A stretch of 64,000 nucleotides of DNA from Gluconacetobacter tumulisoli (GCF_014174155.1 NZ_JABEQM010000015.1:1-64000); one strand, 5' to 3'. Positions 8,197 to 17,974 are shown, counted from the stretch's first letter. The notes: generated by a model from the letters alone, not told the origin. Numbers and translations are program-made.

Positions 8197-9708
8197 TCAG
8201 CGCGCCGCCAGCCGCACCGGGCCGGCAGCGGCCGCCTGCGCGGCCGGCGGCGCGACGGCGTTGACGACCGCCGGATCGAAGACCCGCAGGAAGCTGGCGG
8301 GATGGACGCCCATCCACAGCGTGACGATGGCACACGGCACCAGCACCGCCAGTTCCGGCCCCGTCAGGTCGCGCAGCATGGCGACGACCCCGCGCCCGGC
8401 GCCGCCGAACATCACCCGGCGATACAGCACCAGCATGTAGACTGCGCCCAGGATCATGCTGCTGCCGGCCAGGAAGGCGATCCAGAACGAGACGTGGATG
8501 GCGCCGACCATCACCAGCAATTCGCCGACGAACGCCCCGGTGCCCGGCAGGCCGATATTGGCCATGACGAACAGCATCGCCAGCGTCGCCAGGACCGGCA
8601 TCTTGTGGGCCACGCCCGAGAACGCCTCGATCGACCGGGTTTCCGCCCGCCACGACACGGCGGCGACGCAGAAGAACAGGGCCGCGATCACCACCCCGTG
8701 CGACAGCATCTGGAAGATCGCGCCATCGATCCCCTCGGGCGTCAGGGTAAACAGCCCGACCGCGATCACCCCCATGTGCGAGAACGAGGAATAGGCGATC
8801 ACCCGCTTCATGTCCGTCTGCGCCAGCGCGATGATCGCGGCATAGATCACCGCGATGACGCCCAGCGTCAGGACATAGGGTGCGAACAGCCGCGCCGCGT
8901 CGGGAAACATCAGGATGCCGAAGCGCAGCAGCCCGTAGGCGCCGGCCTTGGACAGCACGCCCGACAGCATGGCCGATGCCGGGGTCGGGGCCTCGGTATA
9001 GGCATCGGGCAGCCATGCATGCAGCGGGAACAGCGGCAGCTTCACCCCGAAGGCCAGCACGAAGCCCAGCAGCAGCCAGCATTGCATGGCCCGCGGGAAA
9101 TTCGCATGCATCAGCGTGGGGATGTCGGTGGTGCCGGTTGCGTTCCACATCGCCAGCAGCGCAAGCAGCATGAACAGCGACCCGCCGAAGGTGAACAGGA
9201 AGAACTGGATCGACGCCCAGATCCGCTTCGGACCGCCCCATACGCCGATCATCAGGCTGCCCGGGATCAGCGTCGCCTCGTAGAAGACGTAGAACAACAC
9301 AAGGTCCAGCGCCGAGAACAGGCCGACAAGGGTCGTTTCCAGCAGCAGGACCGCGACCATGTAGTCGCGCACCCGGCTCGTCACCAGCTTCCACCCGCCG
9401 ATGATCGACAGCGGCGTCAGGAAGGTCGCCAGCAGCACGAACAGGATGCTGATCCCGTCGACCCCGGCATGGTACGAGATCCCGAAGGACGGCGCCCAGT
9501 CCAGCAGCTGCACGAACTGGAAGCCCGGCTGCTGCGGATCGAATTCGATCCACATCAGCACCGACAGCGCGAAGACCAACAGGCTGGTCCACAATGCCAC
9601 CCAGCGCGACGCGCCCTCGACGGCCTCGGTGGTGCCCCGCATCAGCAGGATGGCAAGCGCACCGCCGAGCGGCAGATACGTGACGAGGGGAAGCAGGATG
9701 GGATGCAC
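8197..9708 (-). CDS. nuoM: NADH-quinone oxidoreductase subunit M (NuoM), isolated gene
   Basis: This 503-residue protein has about 14 membrane segments and belongs to the Mrp-antiporter-like proton channel subunits of complex I. The residues known to matter for proton pumping are present: Glu144 (FYEATLIPG), Lys223 (GVKLPLFPLHAWLPDAYTEA), Lys253 (LSKAGAYG) and Glu395 (FVGELL), corresponding to E. coli Glu144, Lys234, Lys265 and Glu407. It begins with GTG and is full length, so it is not a remnant. The odd point is location: a porin gene lies upstream and an unrelated gene converges, with no nuoL or nuoN beside it. It may be a second copy or part of another membrane complex. Confidence 0.9.
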   Translation of the reverse strand: MHPILLPLVTYLPLGGALAILLMRGTTEAVEGASRWVALWTSLLVFALSVLMWIEFDPQQPGFQFVQLLDWAPSFGISYHAGVDGISILFVLLATFLTPLSIIGGWKLVTSRVRDYMVAVLLLETTLVGLFSALDLVLFYVFYEATLIPGSLMIGVWGGPKRIWASIQFFLFTFGGSLFMLLALLAMWNATGTTDIPTLMHANFPRAMQCWLLLGFVLAFGVKLPLFPLHAWLPDAYTEAPTPASAMLSGVLSKAGAYGLLRFGILMFPDAARLFAPYVLTLGVIAVIYAAIIALAQTDMKRVIAYSSFSHMGVIAVGLFTLTPEGIDGAIFQMLSHGVVIAALFFCVAAVSWRAETRSIEAFSGVAHKMPVLATLAMLFVMANIGLPGTGAFVGELLVMVGAIHVSFWIAFLAGSSMILGAVYMLVLYRRVMFGGAGRGVVAMLRDLTGPELAVLVPCAIVTLWMGVHPASFLRVFDPAVVNAVAPPAAQAAAAGPVRLAAR

Positions 9709-9902
9709 GTCGGTCTCATCGTCCGTGAATGATGCGCGAAGCCTATCCCCCTTCCGGTAGGGAAACCAGACGCCGGCCGCTCACGTTACGCCGAGGTGGA
9801 ACGTTTCCCCTTGCTTTTCGTTTTGCACCGCCCGAATCCCGTGCCGCGATGCACAGGGCACGCGCGTCGGACCGCAGGCCGCAAGACGGTTCAACCGGAT
9901 CG

Positions 9903-11546
9903 TCAGAACAGCAGGATCGCGCCGCCCGAGGCGGTGTCGTCGCTGGCGCTGTTCGCCCCGTGCGCGGCGGACTTCGTATGCGCATACTCTCCGACGAGGT
10001 TGAGCCAGTCCGTCAGGCTGTAATACACCGCCCCGATTTCGGATTCGTTCCGACGGACCAGCAGCGTGCTGTTTTCCCCCGGCGCCTGGTACAGATTGCT
10101 GACGCCGTAGCTGCCGACCAGCTTCAGCTTCCCGGCGACATTGTACATGCCCTGCACGTAATAGCCTTCCGAATCCCGCTTGCGGCCGTTCGCGGCGACG
10201 CCGTCGAAGAACAGCCCCGTCGTTCCCAGGCCGCTGCCCCGGTAATAATAGGCCACGGCCTGGGCCGCCCCGTAGGTCAGCTTGGCGCCGATCTCGCCGG
10301 CTTCGACCATGGCGCCCCGCGTGGCCGTGGGCGCGATGCCGGCGCCGGTCAGCGCCTGCTGGTGCTGCGTCAGGAAGCCGGCCCAGATCCGGCCCGTCAG
10401 GTCGCCGGCCGTGAAATCGTAGGTCACCTTGCCCTGCACCATCGGCGAGGAATGCTGCGTCGATTCCGCGGACAATCCGCCGCCGGCAAAATTGAATTCG
10501 TCCAGCGGCTGCAGCACGCCGATGGTGGCCTGGACGCCGGCGACGACGGGCGAGGCATAGGAAATCTGCGGGATCCAGTCCGCATAGACATAGCCGACGC
10601 CGATGCGCCCCAGCGAGGTATTGCCGGGACTGGCGTTGCTGCCGGTGGACCCGACGCTGAGAAGGGTGGCGTCGCTGAGGATCGCATCCCCGCCGAAGAT
10701 CGCCAGGTCGCGGCCGATCTTGACCGTGCCGAAGGATGTCGTGCCGGCCGTGATATAGACCTGACGGAAATCGATGCCGGCCGTGCCCAGCCCGACGGGG
10801 CTGCCGCCGGTATTGGCGTTGAACGCGCCGTTCTTCGCGTTGTCGATGCCGGGATACATGCCCAGGACGGCGTTCAGGTCGATGCCCGACTGCGTCGTCT
10901 TCAGCTTCAGGATCAGCCCCGCCGGCAGCAGGCCGTTGCGCACGGCGGACGAGTCGAACCCGCTGGCGCCGGTCGACACCCCACCCGCCACGGGCATCCC
11001 CCCGGCCGGACTGTTGTAGGTATAGAATCCGTTGATGAAGCCGGACAGGGTGATGTCGATGGGACCGGCCCGGAAGGTCAGTCCCTTGCCGGCGACATAT
11101 TTGTCGACCCGTACGACGCTAGCGCTGTCCAGCGCGGATCGCGTCGACAGCATCGCCGCCTGCGCCATCCGTGCGCTTTCCGCGGCGCTCGCCGCCGCCT
11201 GCCGCGCCTGGATCACGGACGGGTCCAGCGTCGGCCCGCCGATCACGACCGGCCCGGGCAGTTCCGTGTGGTGCGCCACCGCGACCGGCCCGGCCGCCTC
11301 GTCGCGCCGGGTCACGGCGACCCGCGCCGCCCGGGGGGAGGCGCCATGGGACGCGACATGGCCGCGATGCAGATGCTTGGCCAGCAGCCCGTCATGCTCG
11401 GCCTGGGTCAGGTTCCCCTTCATCAGAAGGATGTCGAGAAGGTCGGTATATTCGTCGGCCCGGGCGGCAGCCGCATCCAACATGGCACCCCCGGTCGCGC
11501 CCATGACAAGGACGGCCCCGATCCGGGCCAGGCTTCTTGCCGACAT
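9903..11546 (-). CDS. Outer-membrane porin
   Basis: The 547-residue precursor has a signal peptide (cleavage likely after Ala30, ARA/DE). It then has a charged segment with a short helical motif (DLLDILLMKGNLTQAEHDGL), an Ala-rich helical stretch near 85-110 likely to form a coiled coil, and a beta-strand-rich barrel ending in ...AILLF. A final phenylalanine is the usual signal for BAM-dependent insertion. The layout (N-terminal coiled coil then barrel) matches phosphate- or carbohydrate-type porins of acetic acid bacteria. The start at 11546 is chosen because the signal peptide begins there and GGAGG lies just upstream. Solute specificity cannot be read. Confidence 0.85.
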   Translation of the reverse strand: MSARSLARIGAVLVMGATGGAMLDAAAARADEYTDLLDILLMKGNLTQAEHDGLLAKHLHRGHVASHGASPRAARVAVTRRDEAAGPVAVAHHTELPGPVVIGGPTLDPSVIQARQAAASAAESARMAQAAMLSTRSALDSASVVRVDKYVAGKGLTFRAGPIDITLSGFINGFYTYNSPAGGMPVAGGVSTGASGFDSSAVRNGLLPAGLILKLKTTQSGIDLNAVLGMYPGIDNAKNGAFNANTGGSPVGLGTAGIDFRQVYITAGTTSFGTVKIGRDLAIFGGDAILSDATLLSVGSTGSNASPGNTSLGRIGVGYVYADWIPQISYASPVVAGVQATIGVLQPLDEFNFAGGGLSAESTQHSSPMVQGKVTYDFTAGDLTGRIWAGFLTQHQQALTGAGIAPTATRGAMVEAGEIGAKLTYGAAQAVAYYYRGSGLGTTGLFFDGVAANGRKRDSEGYYVQGMYNVAGKLKLVGSYGVSNLYQAPGENSTLLVRRNESEIGAVYYSLTDWLNLVGEYAHTKSAAHGANSASDDTASGGAILLF

Positions 11547-11759
11547 ATGGCCTCCGTCTGTGGTCTTCGTTCTGGTTTGTTCTGACGTGATGACGTTCCG
11601 CCCGGCGACGGTGGCGCGTTTCACGCCCCCGCGAAAGACAGGGAGTGGCCGTCCGCCGGCACCGCACATCGCAAATGGCGGAAACCCACGATCATTTTCC
11701 CGAGACCACGCCGCATGCTCGATGGGGCCATGCGCTTCGGAGGCGTTTAAGCCGGCCGC

Positions 11760-13676
11760 TCAGCGGCGGCCGAACATCCGTTCCAGATCTGCCCGACTCA
11801 GCTTCAGCCAGGTCGGCCGCCCGTGGGAACAGGTGCCGGCGCGCGGGGTGCGCTCCATATCGCGGAGCAGGGCATCCATTTCCGCCCGGGTCAGGGTGCG
11901 GCCGGCGCGCACGCTGCCATGGCAGGCCATGCGGGCGATGATGGCATCCAGCCGCCCATCCAGCGCCCGGATATCGGCAGGGCCGGCCAGATCGTCCTCG
12001 GCCAGTTCCTCGGCCATGTCCCGCAGCAGGCCGGCCGGATCGTCGGTGCCCAGTAGGGCCGGCAGCGCCCGCACCAGCACGGCACCGCCGCCGAACGACT
12101 CGATTTCCACCCCCAGCGCCGCCAGGGTGCCGGCGAAGGACATCAGCAGATCCGCCTGCCCGCGCGGCAGGGTCACGACCTCGGGCAGCAGCAGGCGCTG
12201 TGCCCGGATGGTGCCGTCCAGATAGTGCGCCCGCAGCCGTTCGTGGGTCAGGCGTTCATGGGCCGCATGTTGGTCCACCAGCACCAGCCCCCCGTCGCCC
12301 GACACGGCGATGACGTAGGTGCCCATGACCTGCGCCACCGCCGCCCCCAGCGGATAATCGCCAGGATCAGGCAAGATCTGGTCGGGTCGGATCGGATCGG
12401 ACGTGCCCTCCCCATCGGCGGGCGGCGCGGACCAGGAAGGGGCGGATGCCGTCGGGACCGGCATTCCGGCGTCGCCCGACGGGCCCGACACGATCCGTGC
12501 GGCGGGGCGGTCGCCCAGGTCCAGCCGCGTCGCGGCCAGGCCCTCAGGCCGCGCAAGGGGGGCCGCGAACGGGTCGGCGGACGGCCGGTCGGGCGGGGGA
12601 TACCAGATCCGGGCCGGCGCGGACGGTCGCGATTGCAGCAGACCTGGCCGTACGCCCGCCGCCCCGGCCCCGCCCCCCAGTGCCCGGCCCAGCGCGCCGA
12701 TCACCAGCGCCCGCACAGCCGCCGCATCGGCAAAGCGCAGTTCGGTCTTGGCCGGATGGACATTGACGTCCACCTGGTCGGGCGGAATCGTCAGCGACAG
12801 CGCGACCACCGCATGCCGTCCATGTTCGATCACATGCCGGTAGGCCACCCGCACCGCCGTCCGCAACACCGGATCGACAACCGGCCTGCCATTGACCAGC
12901 AGGATCTGCCCGGCCGCCGTGGCCCGGTGGACCGACGGGCCGCAGGCGAATCCGGCCAGGACCAGGTCGCCCCGCCGTCCCTCGACCGCCAGCATGCCGT
13001 CGGCGCCCTCGGCCTCCAGAATGGCGGCAACGCGTGATTCCATGTCCTGCGCCGGCAGGTCGAACAGCACCCGGTCGTCCAGTTGCAGGCGGAACGCCAC
13101 CCCGGGCACAGACAGGGCCAGGCGGCGCACCGTGATGTCGGCATGTCCGGATTCGACACGGGGGCTCTTGAGGAATTTGCGCCGCGCCGGCGTGGCGAAG
13201 AACAGATCTTCGACCACCACGCGGGTGCCGGGCGGCCCGGCGCAGGGCTCCGGCACGCCCACCATGCCGCCCTCCACCGCGATCCGCCATGCGCTGTCGG
13301 CCCCATGCGGGCGCGAGACGACGCTCAGCCGCGCGGCGGCACCGATGGACGGCAGGGCCTCGCCCCGGAATCCCAGCGTTTCGATCCGCACCAGCGTCTC
13401 GTCCCGCAGTTTGGAGGTGCAATGGCGTTCGACCGCCAGCAGCAGATCGTCCGGCGCCATGCCGCACCCGTCATCGACGACCTCGATCCGCTCGATTCCG
13501 CCGCGTTCAAGCAGGACGGCAATGCGCCGCGCGCCGGAATCGATCGCGTTCTCGACCAGTTCCTTCAGTGCTGCGGCCGGGCGTTCGATCACCTCGCCGG
13601 CGGCGATCCGGTTGACCACCTGTTCCGACAGGCGCCGGATGACCGGACGGACGGGCAGGTGCGGCGAATCGGGCAT
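11760..13676 (-). CDS. mutL: DNA mismatch repair protein MutL, endonuclease type
   Basis: This 638-residue protein links mismatch recognition by MutS to strand removal. The GHKL ATPase motifs are intact: ELVENAIDSGA at 39-49, DDGCGM at 68-73 and GFRGEAL at 102-108. The C-terminal part carries DQHA-x2-E-x4-E beginning at residue 468 and CSHGRP near the end, the metal-binding endonuclease motifs absent from E. coli MutL. It should therefore nick DNA itself, as in bacteria lacking MutH. The start at 13676 places the conserved INRIAAGEVIERP segment at the usual distance. It lies downstream of bamF but behind a terminator, so it probably has its own promoter. Confidence 0.95.
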   Translation of the reverse strand: MPDSPHLPVRPVIRRLSEQVVNRIAAGEVIERPAAALKELVENAIDSGARRIAVLLERGGIERIEVVDDGCGMAPDDLLLAVERHCTSKLRDETLVRIETLGFRGEALPSIGAAARLSVVSRPHGADSAWRIAVEGGMVGVPEPCAGPPGTRVVVEDLFFATPARRKFLKSPRVESGHADITVRRLALSVPGVAFRLQLDDRVLFDLPAQDMESRVAAILEAEGADGMLAVEGRRGDLVLAGFACGPSVHRATAAGQILLVNGRPVVDPVLRTAVRVAYRHVIEHGRHAVVALSLTIPPDQVDVNVHPAKTELRFADAAAVRALVIGALGRALGGGAGAAGVRPGLLQSRPSAPARIWYPPPDRPSADPFAAPLARPEGLAATRLDLGDRPAARIVSGPSGDAGMPVPTASAPSWSAPPADGEGTSDPIRPDQILPDPGDYPLGAAVAQVMGTYVIAVSGDGGLVLVDQHAAHERLTHERLRAHYLDGTIRAQRLLLPEVVTLPRGQADLLMSFAGTLAALGVEIESFGGGAVLVRALPALLGTDDPAGLLRDMAEELAEDDLAGPADIRALDGRLDAIIARMACHGSVRAGRTLTRAEMDALLRDMERTPRAGTCSHGRPTWLKLSRADLERMFGRR

Positions 13677-13776
13677 GGTCTCAGGATAAAGCAGATCGCC
13701 GCCCCGGTGCAGGCCCAAAGCGTCAGCCGGCTGGCGGATCGGGCAGCAGCGGCCGCCGAAGAATAAAAAGCCGTTT

Positions 13777-13804
13777 CAAAAGCGGCCGTTATTATTGGCC
13801 GCTC
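13777..13804 (-). terminator. Rho-independent terminator of the ileS-lspA-bamF operon
   Basis: Read on the minus strand, the stem AGCGGCC/GGCCGCT (13797-13803 with 13781-13787) closes on a nine-base A/T-rich loop and is followed by TTTT. It lies eight bases after the bamF stop and about 100 bases before the mutL start. Confidence 0.7.
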
Positions 13805-13810
13805 TAAATA

Positions 13811-14332
13811 TTACTGGCCGCCGCCCTTGACCGTCGGGGTCGCACCCTGGACGGGGCTGTTGCCCAGGGCCGCGTTCTGGCGCAGGCGACGGTTTTCCGC
13901 CTCGCCATCGACCACGCCGCCGGCGCCGCCGCCGTTCCAGAACATCAGGCGATCGACGAAGCCCTGCCCCGCCTTGCCCAGTTCACCCTTGTCCGGCGAG
14001 GTGGCGGCATTGTCGGCCTCGTCCACCAGGGCGGACTGGCCGGCGCTGGGCGGACCGCCCGCGCCCTGCAGCGCGACGTTGGGCGACAGGGTCTCCAGCG
14101 CCTGCAGGCGCGGGCTTTCGTCCTGCGGGCGCGAGGCATCGCTGTGCGGTGCCGCCAGTTCGTCGGTCGGCGGCATCGACAGCGGCGCGCGCGTCGTCAC
14201 CGTGTATTCGTCCGGCGTTTCGCGTTCCAGCCCGAAGGCCCGCGTAACATCCGATCCGGTGCAACCGGCAAGGAGGATTCCGCCCGACATCAGGAGGGCG
14301 AACGACAGGAGACGGGTTACTGAGGGCGCCAT
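13811..14332 (-). CDS. bamF: BamF-type lipoprotein (DUF3035), BAM complex accessory
   Basis: This 173-residue lipoprotein has a signal peptide and lipobox LAGC with acylated Cys24. The core ETPDEYTVTTRAPLSMPP matches the DUF3035 family, now named BamF, an alphaproteobacterial subunit of the beta-barrel assembly machine in the outer membrane. The rest is Gly/Ala/Pro-rich, with a helical segment around 135-150 (FVDRLMFWNG). The ATG at 14332 is ten bases after the lspA stop and directly precedes the signal peptide. A TTG 36 bases upstream would overlap lspA and is less likely. It is the third gene of ileS-lspA-bamF, and LspA would be the peptidase that processes it. Confidence 0.8.
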   Translation of the reverse strand: MAPSVTRLLSFALLMSGGILLAGCTGSDVTRAFGLERETPDEYTVTTRAPLSMPPTDELAAPHSDASRPQDESPRLQALETLSPNVALQGAGGPPSAGQSALVDEADNAATSPDKGELGKAGQGFVDRLMFWNGGGAGGVVDGEAENRRLRQNAALGNSPVQGATPTVKGGGQ

Positions 14333-14342
14333 GCTTCGCCTA

Positions 14343-14879
14343 TTACCGTTCCTTTTCGGTTCCGGCAAGCGTCCCGCTCAACGCTGCCGCGCGCGGGCCG
14401 CGCCGGTCGGTCAGGCCGTCGATCAGCAGGACGGCCACGCCGCAATCGATCGCCGCGTCGGCAAGGTTGAACACCGGCCAGGACCAGCCATAGGCATGGG
14501 CGTGGATGAAATCGACGACCGCGCCATAATGCAGCCGGTCGATGACGTTCCCCACCGCGCCGCCCATGATCGCGCCCAGCGCACCCGCGACCCAGGGGCG
14601 GGTGGTGCGCGCGATCCACACCGCCAGCAACAGGACGATCAGCAGCGACACGGCCGGGAACACGATCCGGCCCGCCGCCCCCAGCCCGCCCAGCATGCCG
14701 AAGGTGATGGCGCGGTTCCAGACCATGGTGAAGTTCAGGAACGGCAGCAGCGCCACCGTCTCGCGGTCCGGCAGGTCGAAGCCGTACAGGATCCAGTATT
14801 TGCTGCCCTGGTCGATCAGCAGGACCAGAACGAACAGCGCCGCTCCTACCAGGCGGCACAGCCGGGCCGGGCCGGTCAT
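14343..14879 (-). CDS. lspA: Lipoprotein signal peptidase II
   Basis: LspA cleaves the signal peptide of diacylated prolipoproteins in the inner membrane. The 178-residue protein has four membrane segments. The catalytic aspartates are in the usual motifs: Asp123 in GNVIDRLHYGAVVDF and Asp141 in FNLADAAID. The start codon overlaps the ileS stop as ATGA (14876-14879), so translation is coupled to ileS, an arrangement widely conserved in proteobacteria. The C-terminal tail after about residue 158 is basic and variable. Confidence 0.95.
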   Translation of the reverse strand: MTGPARLCRLVGAALFVLVLLIDQGSKYWILYGFDLPDRETVALLPFLNFTMVWNRAITFGMLGGLGAAGRIVFPAVSLLIVLLLAVWIARTTRPWVAGALGAIMGGAVGNVIDRLHYGAVVDFIHAHAYGWSWPVFNLADAAIDCGVAVLLIDGLTDRRGPRAAALSGTLAGTEKER

Positions 14880-17776
14880 GTCCCGGCCCGGGCGTCGACG
14901 ACCTCGATACAGCGCAGGCACAGTTCCGGATGCGCGGCGACGGTCCCGACCTCCTCCAGCACCTTCCAGCAGCGGGCGCATTTATGCCCGCCGGCGGCAC
15001 GGATGACCGGCGCGCCGTGCGCCCCGCCCGCGGGTACGGCGCCGCCCCCTTCGGCCGCCTCGCCGCCCGCAAGGTAGATCGAGGCCGCACCGACCTCCAC
15101 GCTCACGCTGGCCTGCGACACGATCGCCAGTTCGCACCAGTCGATGTCGGCGAAACGCGCGGCCTCCTCCTCGGACAGCGGCAGATCCAGCGCCGCCTGC
15201 AGCGACGACCCCACCACACCGTCGCGCCGCGCGGCCTCGATTCCGGTGGTGACGACGCGGCGCACGGCGCGCAGGGTCGCCCAGCGATCGGCCAGGTCGG
15301 GGCGGATCCATTCCTCCGGCAGGATCGGGAAGGCATGCAGATGCACGCTCTCCTCCTCGCCGAACCGGGCGGTCCAGGCTTCCTCGGCGGTGAAGACCAG
15401 CACGGGGGCCAGCCAGGTGCACAGGCAGCGATGCAGATGATCCAGCACCGTCCGCGCCGCCCGGCGGCGCAGGCTGTCCGTCCCGTCGCAATAGAGCGCA
15501 TCCTTGCGGACGTCGAAATAGAACGCCGACAGGTCCGTGGCGCAGAACCCGTGCAGCGCCCCGTAGACGCCGACCCATTCGTGGCTTTCCACCGCGCCGG
15601 CGATCAGGCCGCCCACCTCGGTCAGCCGGTGCAGCACCCATTGCTCCAGCTCGGGCATCTGCTCGTAGGGCACGCGCTCGGCCTCGGCGAAGCCGTCCAG
15701 CGCGCCCAGCAGCCAGCGCAGCGTGTTGCGCAGGCGGCGATACAGTTCGCCCTGCTGCTTCAGGATCTCGCCGCCGATGCGCAGATCCTCGTTGGTGTCG
15801 GAATTCATTACCCACAGGCGAAGGATATCGGCGCCCAGCGAGTCGTTGACATCCTGCGGGGCCACCACGTTGCCCAGCGACTTGGACATCTTGCGGCCCT
15901 GCTCGTCCAGCACGAAGCCGTTGGTGACCAGCGCGCGATAGGGCGCGACGCCCCGCGTGCCCACGCTTTCCAGCAGCGAGGACTGGAACCAGCCGCGATG
16001 CTGGTCCGACCCTTCCAGATACAGATCGGCCGGGAACGGCATCCCGTCGCGGCCCAGCACGAAGGCGTGGCTGGAGCCGCTTTCGAACCAGACATCGACG
16101 ATGTCGAACACCTGTTCGTAATCTTCCGGGTCGCGCCCCTCGCCCAGGAAGCGCGCGGCCGGGGCGCTGTACCAGACATCCGCGCCCTCGGCGCGGAAGG
16201 CCTCGACGATCCGCGCCATCACCGCCGGGTCGCGCAGGACCTCGCCTGTGCGCTTCTCCACGAACACCGCGATCGGCACGCCCCAGGCCCGCTGGCGGCT
16301 GATGCACCAGTCGGGACGCCCCGCGACCATCGAGGTCAGGCGGTTGCGCGCCTGCGCCGGCACGAAGGTCACGTCGTCCAGCGCGCGCAGGGCGCGGGCG
16401 CGCAGATGGCCCTCGCCATCCATGCGGATGAACCATTGCGGGGTGGCGCGATAGATCACCGGCGCGCGCGACCGCCAGGAATGCGGATAGGAATGGACCA
16501 GGGTCGACCGGGCGACCAGGCCGGCCGGGGCCTGGCCGGCGGCGATCGCGCGTTCCATCGCCGCCGTCAGCGCGGCGCAGACCGGATCGGCGGCCTTGAA
16601 GACATGCGTGCCGGCGAACAGCGGCACCCAGTCGGCGTACCGTCCGTCATCCAGCACCATTTCCGGGACCTCGACCCCGTTCGCGACGGACAGGGCGAAA
16701 TCGTCCTCGCCATGGGCGGGGGCCATGTGGACCAGGCCGGTGCCCGCGTCGGTGGTGACGAAATCGCCCGCCAGCAGCGGGACCTCGAAATCGTAGTTCT
16801 CGCCCCGCAGCGGATGCGCGCACACCGCATCGGTCAGCGCCTCGCCCGGCAGGGTATAGAGCACGTAATGATCGGTGATGCCGGCGGCGGCGCAGAAGGC
16901 CGGGATCAGGGCCTCGGCCACCAGCAGGCGCGCGCCGGGTTCCAGCATCGCCGCGTCGGTCACGCCGTCGACGCGCAGCACGGCATAGGTGATCTCGGAC
17001 CCGAACGCGATGGCCCGGTTGCCCGGAATGGTCCAGGGCGTCGTCGTCCAGATGACCGCCGACACGTCCTCCAGGGCACGCCCGGGGGTCGGGTCGTGCA
17101 GGAAGGGAAAGGCGACGTGGATCGTCGTCGATTCATGGTCGCGATATTCGATCTCGGCCTCGGCCAGGGCGGTCTTCTCGACCGGGCTCCACATCACCGG
17201 GCGCAGCCCGCGATAGAGCAGACCGTTCAGCAGGAAGCGGCCGATTTCCTCGGCGATCGTGGCCTCGGAGGAAAAATCCATCGTGGCGTAGCGCCGGTCC
17301 CATTCCCCCTGCACGCCCAGGCGGCGGAATTCGGCGGCCTGCACGTCCAGCCATTTCTGGGCATAGGCGCGGCATTCGGCACGGAATTGCAGGATCGGCA
17401 CCGAATCCTTGTCGCGTCCGCTCTTGCGGTATTCTTCCTCGATCTTCCACTCGATCGGCAAACCGTGGCAGTCCCAGCCCGGGACGTAATGCACCGCGAA
17501 GCCCGACATGCGGTGCGCGCGGTTGATGACGTCCTTCAGGATCTTGTTCAGCGCGTGGCCGATATGCAGGTTGCCGTTCGCATAGGGCGGCCCGTCATGC
17601 AGCATGAAGGACGGCCGGCCCCGGGCCTGCGCGCGCAGGCGCCCGTCCAGGTCGCACTGCGCCCACCGCGCCAGAATCTCCGGCTCCCGCTTCGGCAGGC
17701 TGCCGCGCATGGGGAAGCTGGTGGTCGGCAGGAACACCGTTTCCCGATAGAGATCCTGTGGTTTTGACTCGGTCAT
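14876..17776 (-). CDS. ileS: Isoleucyl-tRNA synthetase
   Basis: The 966-residue class I synthetase charges tRNA-Ile with isoleucine. The HIGH motif is at 71-74 (GNLHIGHALN), KMSKS at 629-633, the editing CP1 domain lies between them, and a C-terminal zinc ribbon (CARCW ... CLRC) at about 930-953 is complete. This is the standard bacterial type, not the mupirocin-resistant eukaryote-like form. The ATG at 17776 gives the expected short N-terminus. The gene heads ileS-lspA-bamF and is divergent from the MFS exporter over 224 bases. Confidence 0.97.
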   Translation of the reverse strand: MTESKPQDLYRETVFLPTTSFPMRGSLPKREPEILARWAQCDLDGRLRAQARGRPSFMLHDGPPYANGNLHIGHALNKILKDVINRAHRMSGFAVHYVPGWDCHGLPIEWKIEEEYRKSGRDKDSVPILQFRAECRAYAQKWLDVQAAEFRRLGVQGEWDRRYATMDFSSEATIAEEIGRFLLNGLLYRGLRPVMWSPVEKTALAEAEIEYRDHESTTIHVAFPFLHDPTPGRALEDVSAVIWTTTPWTIPGNRAIAFGSEITYAVLRVDGVTDAAMLEPGARLLVAEALIPAFCAAAGITDHYVLYTLPGEALTDAVCAHPLRGENYDFEVPLLAGDFVTTDAGTGLVHMAPAHGEDDFALSVANGVEVPEMVLDDGRYADWVPLFAGTHVFKAADPVCAALTAAMERAIAAGQAPAGLVARSTLVHSYPHSWRSRAPVIYRATPQWFIRMDGEGHLRARALRALDDVTFVPAQARNRLTSMVAGRPDWCISRQRAWGVPIAVFVEKRTGEVLRDPAVMARIVEAFRAEGADVWYSAPAARFLGEGRDPEDYEQVFDIVDVWFESGSSHAFVLGRDGMPFPADLYLEGSDQHRGWFQSSLLESVGTRGVAPYRALVTNGFVLDEQGRKMSKSLGNVVAPQDVNDSLGADILRLWVMNSDTNEDLRIGGEILKQQGELYRRLRNTLRWLLGALDGFAEAERVPYEQMPELEQWVLHRLTEVGGLIAGAVESHEWVGVYGALHGFCATDLSAFYFDVRKDALYCDGTDSLRRRAARTVLDHLHRCLCTWLAPVLVFTAEEAWTARFGEEESVHLHAFPILPEEWIRPDLADRWATLRAVRRVVTTGIEAARRDGVVGSSLQAALDLPLSEEEAARFADIDWCELAIVSQASVSVEVGAASIYLAGGEAAEGGGAVPAGGAHGAPVIRAAGGHKCARCWKVLEEVGTVAAHPELCLRCIEVVDARAGT

Positions 17777-17932
17777 GACCCTGAATTTCTGACTTCTGGC
17801 GACAAGAATGACGGACAAGGCCCGATCGGGCCAGACAAAGGCAACCTTATGCGGAGCGGCGACCCCCGCGGTCAAGCACCGCACCGGACGGGCGCCGGTC
17901 ACGACGGGCCGACCGCAGGAACCCGCCCCGGT

Positions 17933-17974
17933 TTGTGTTTCCCCACCGCCGTGGACTATTCTGTTCACAGAACA
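17933..17974 (+). promoter_or_regulatory. Promoter with palindromic operator for the MFS gene
   Basis: A plausible sigma-70 promoter lies upstream of the MFS gene: TTGTGT at 17933-17938, an 18-base spacer and TATTCT at 17957-17962. The palindrome TTCTGT-tc-ACAGAA (17959-17972), which also contains TGTTC-ACA-GAACA (17962-17974), overlaps the -10. This is where a repressor would block RNA polymerase. No regulator gene is adjacent. Confidence 0.5.

Noticed and set aside
14930-17767. 945-codon open frame opposite ileS
   Set aside because: Fully antisense to a certain gene, with low-complexity His/Gln/Arg composition and no domain.
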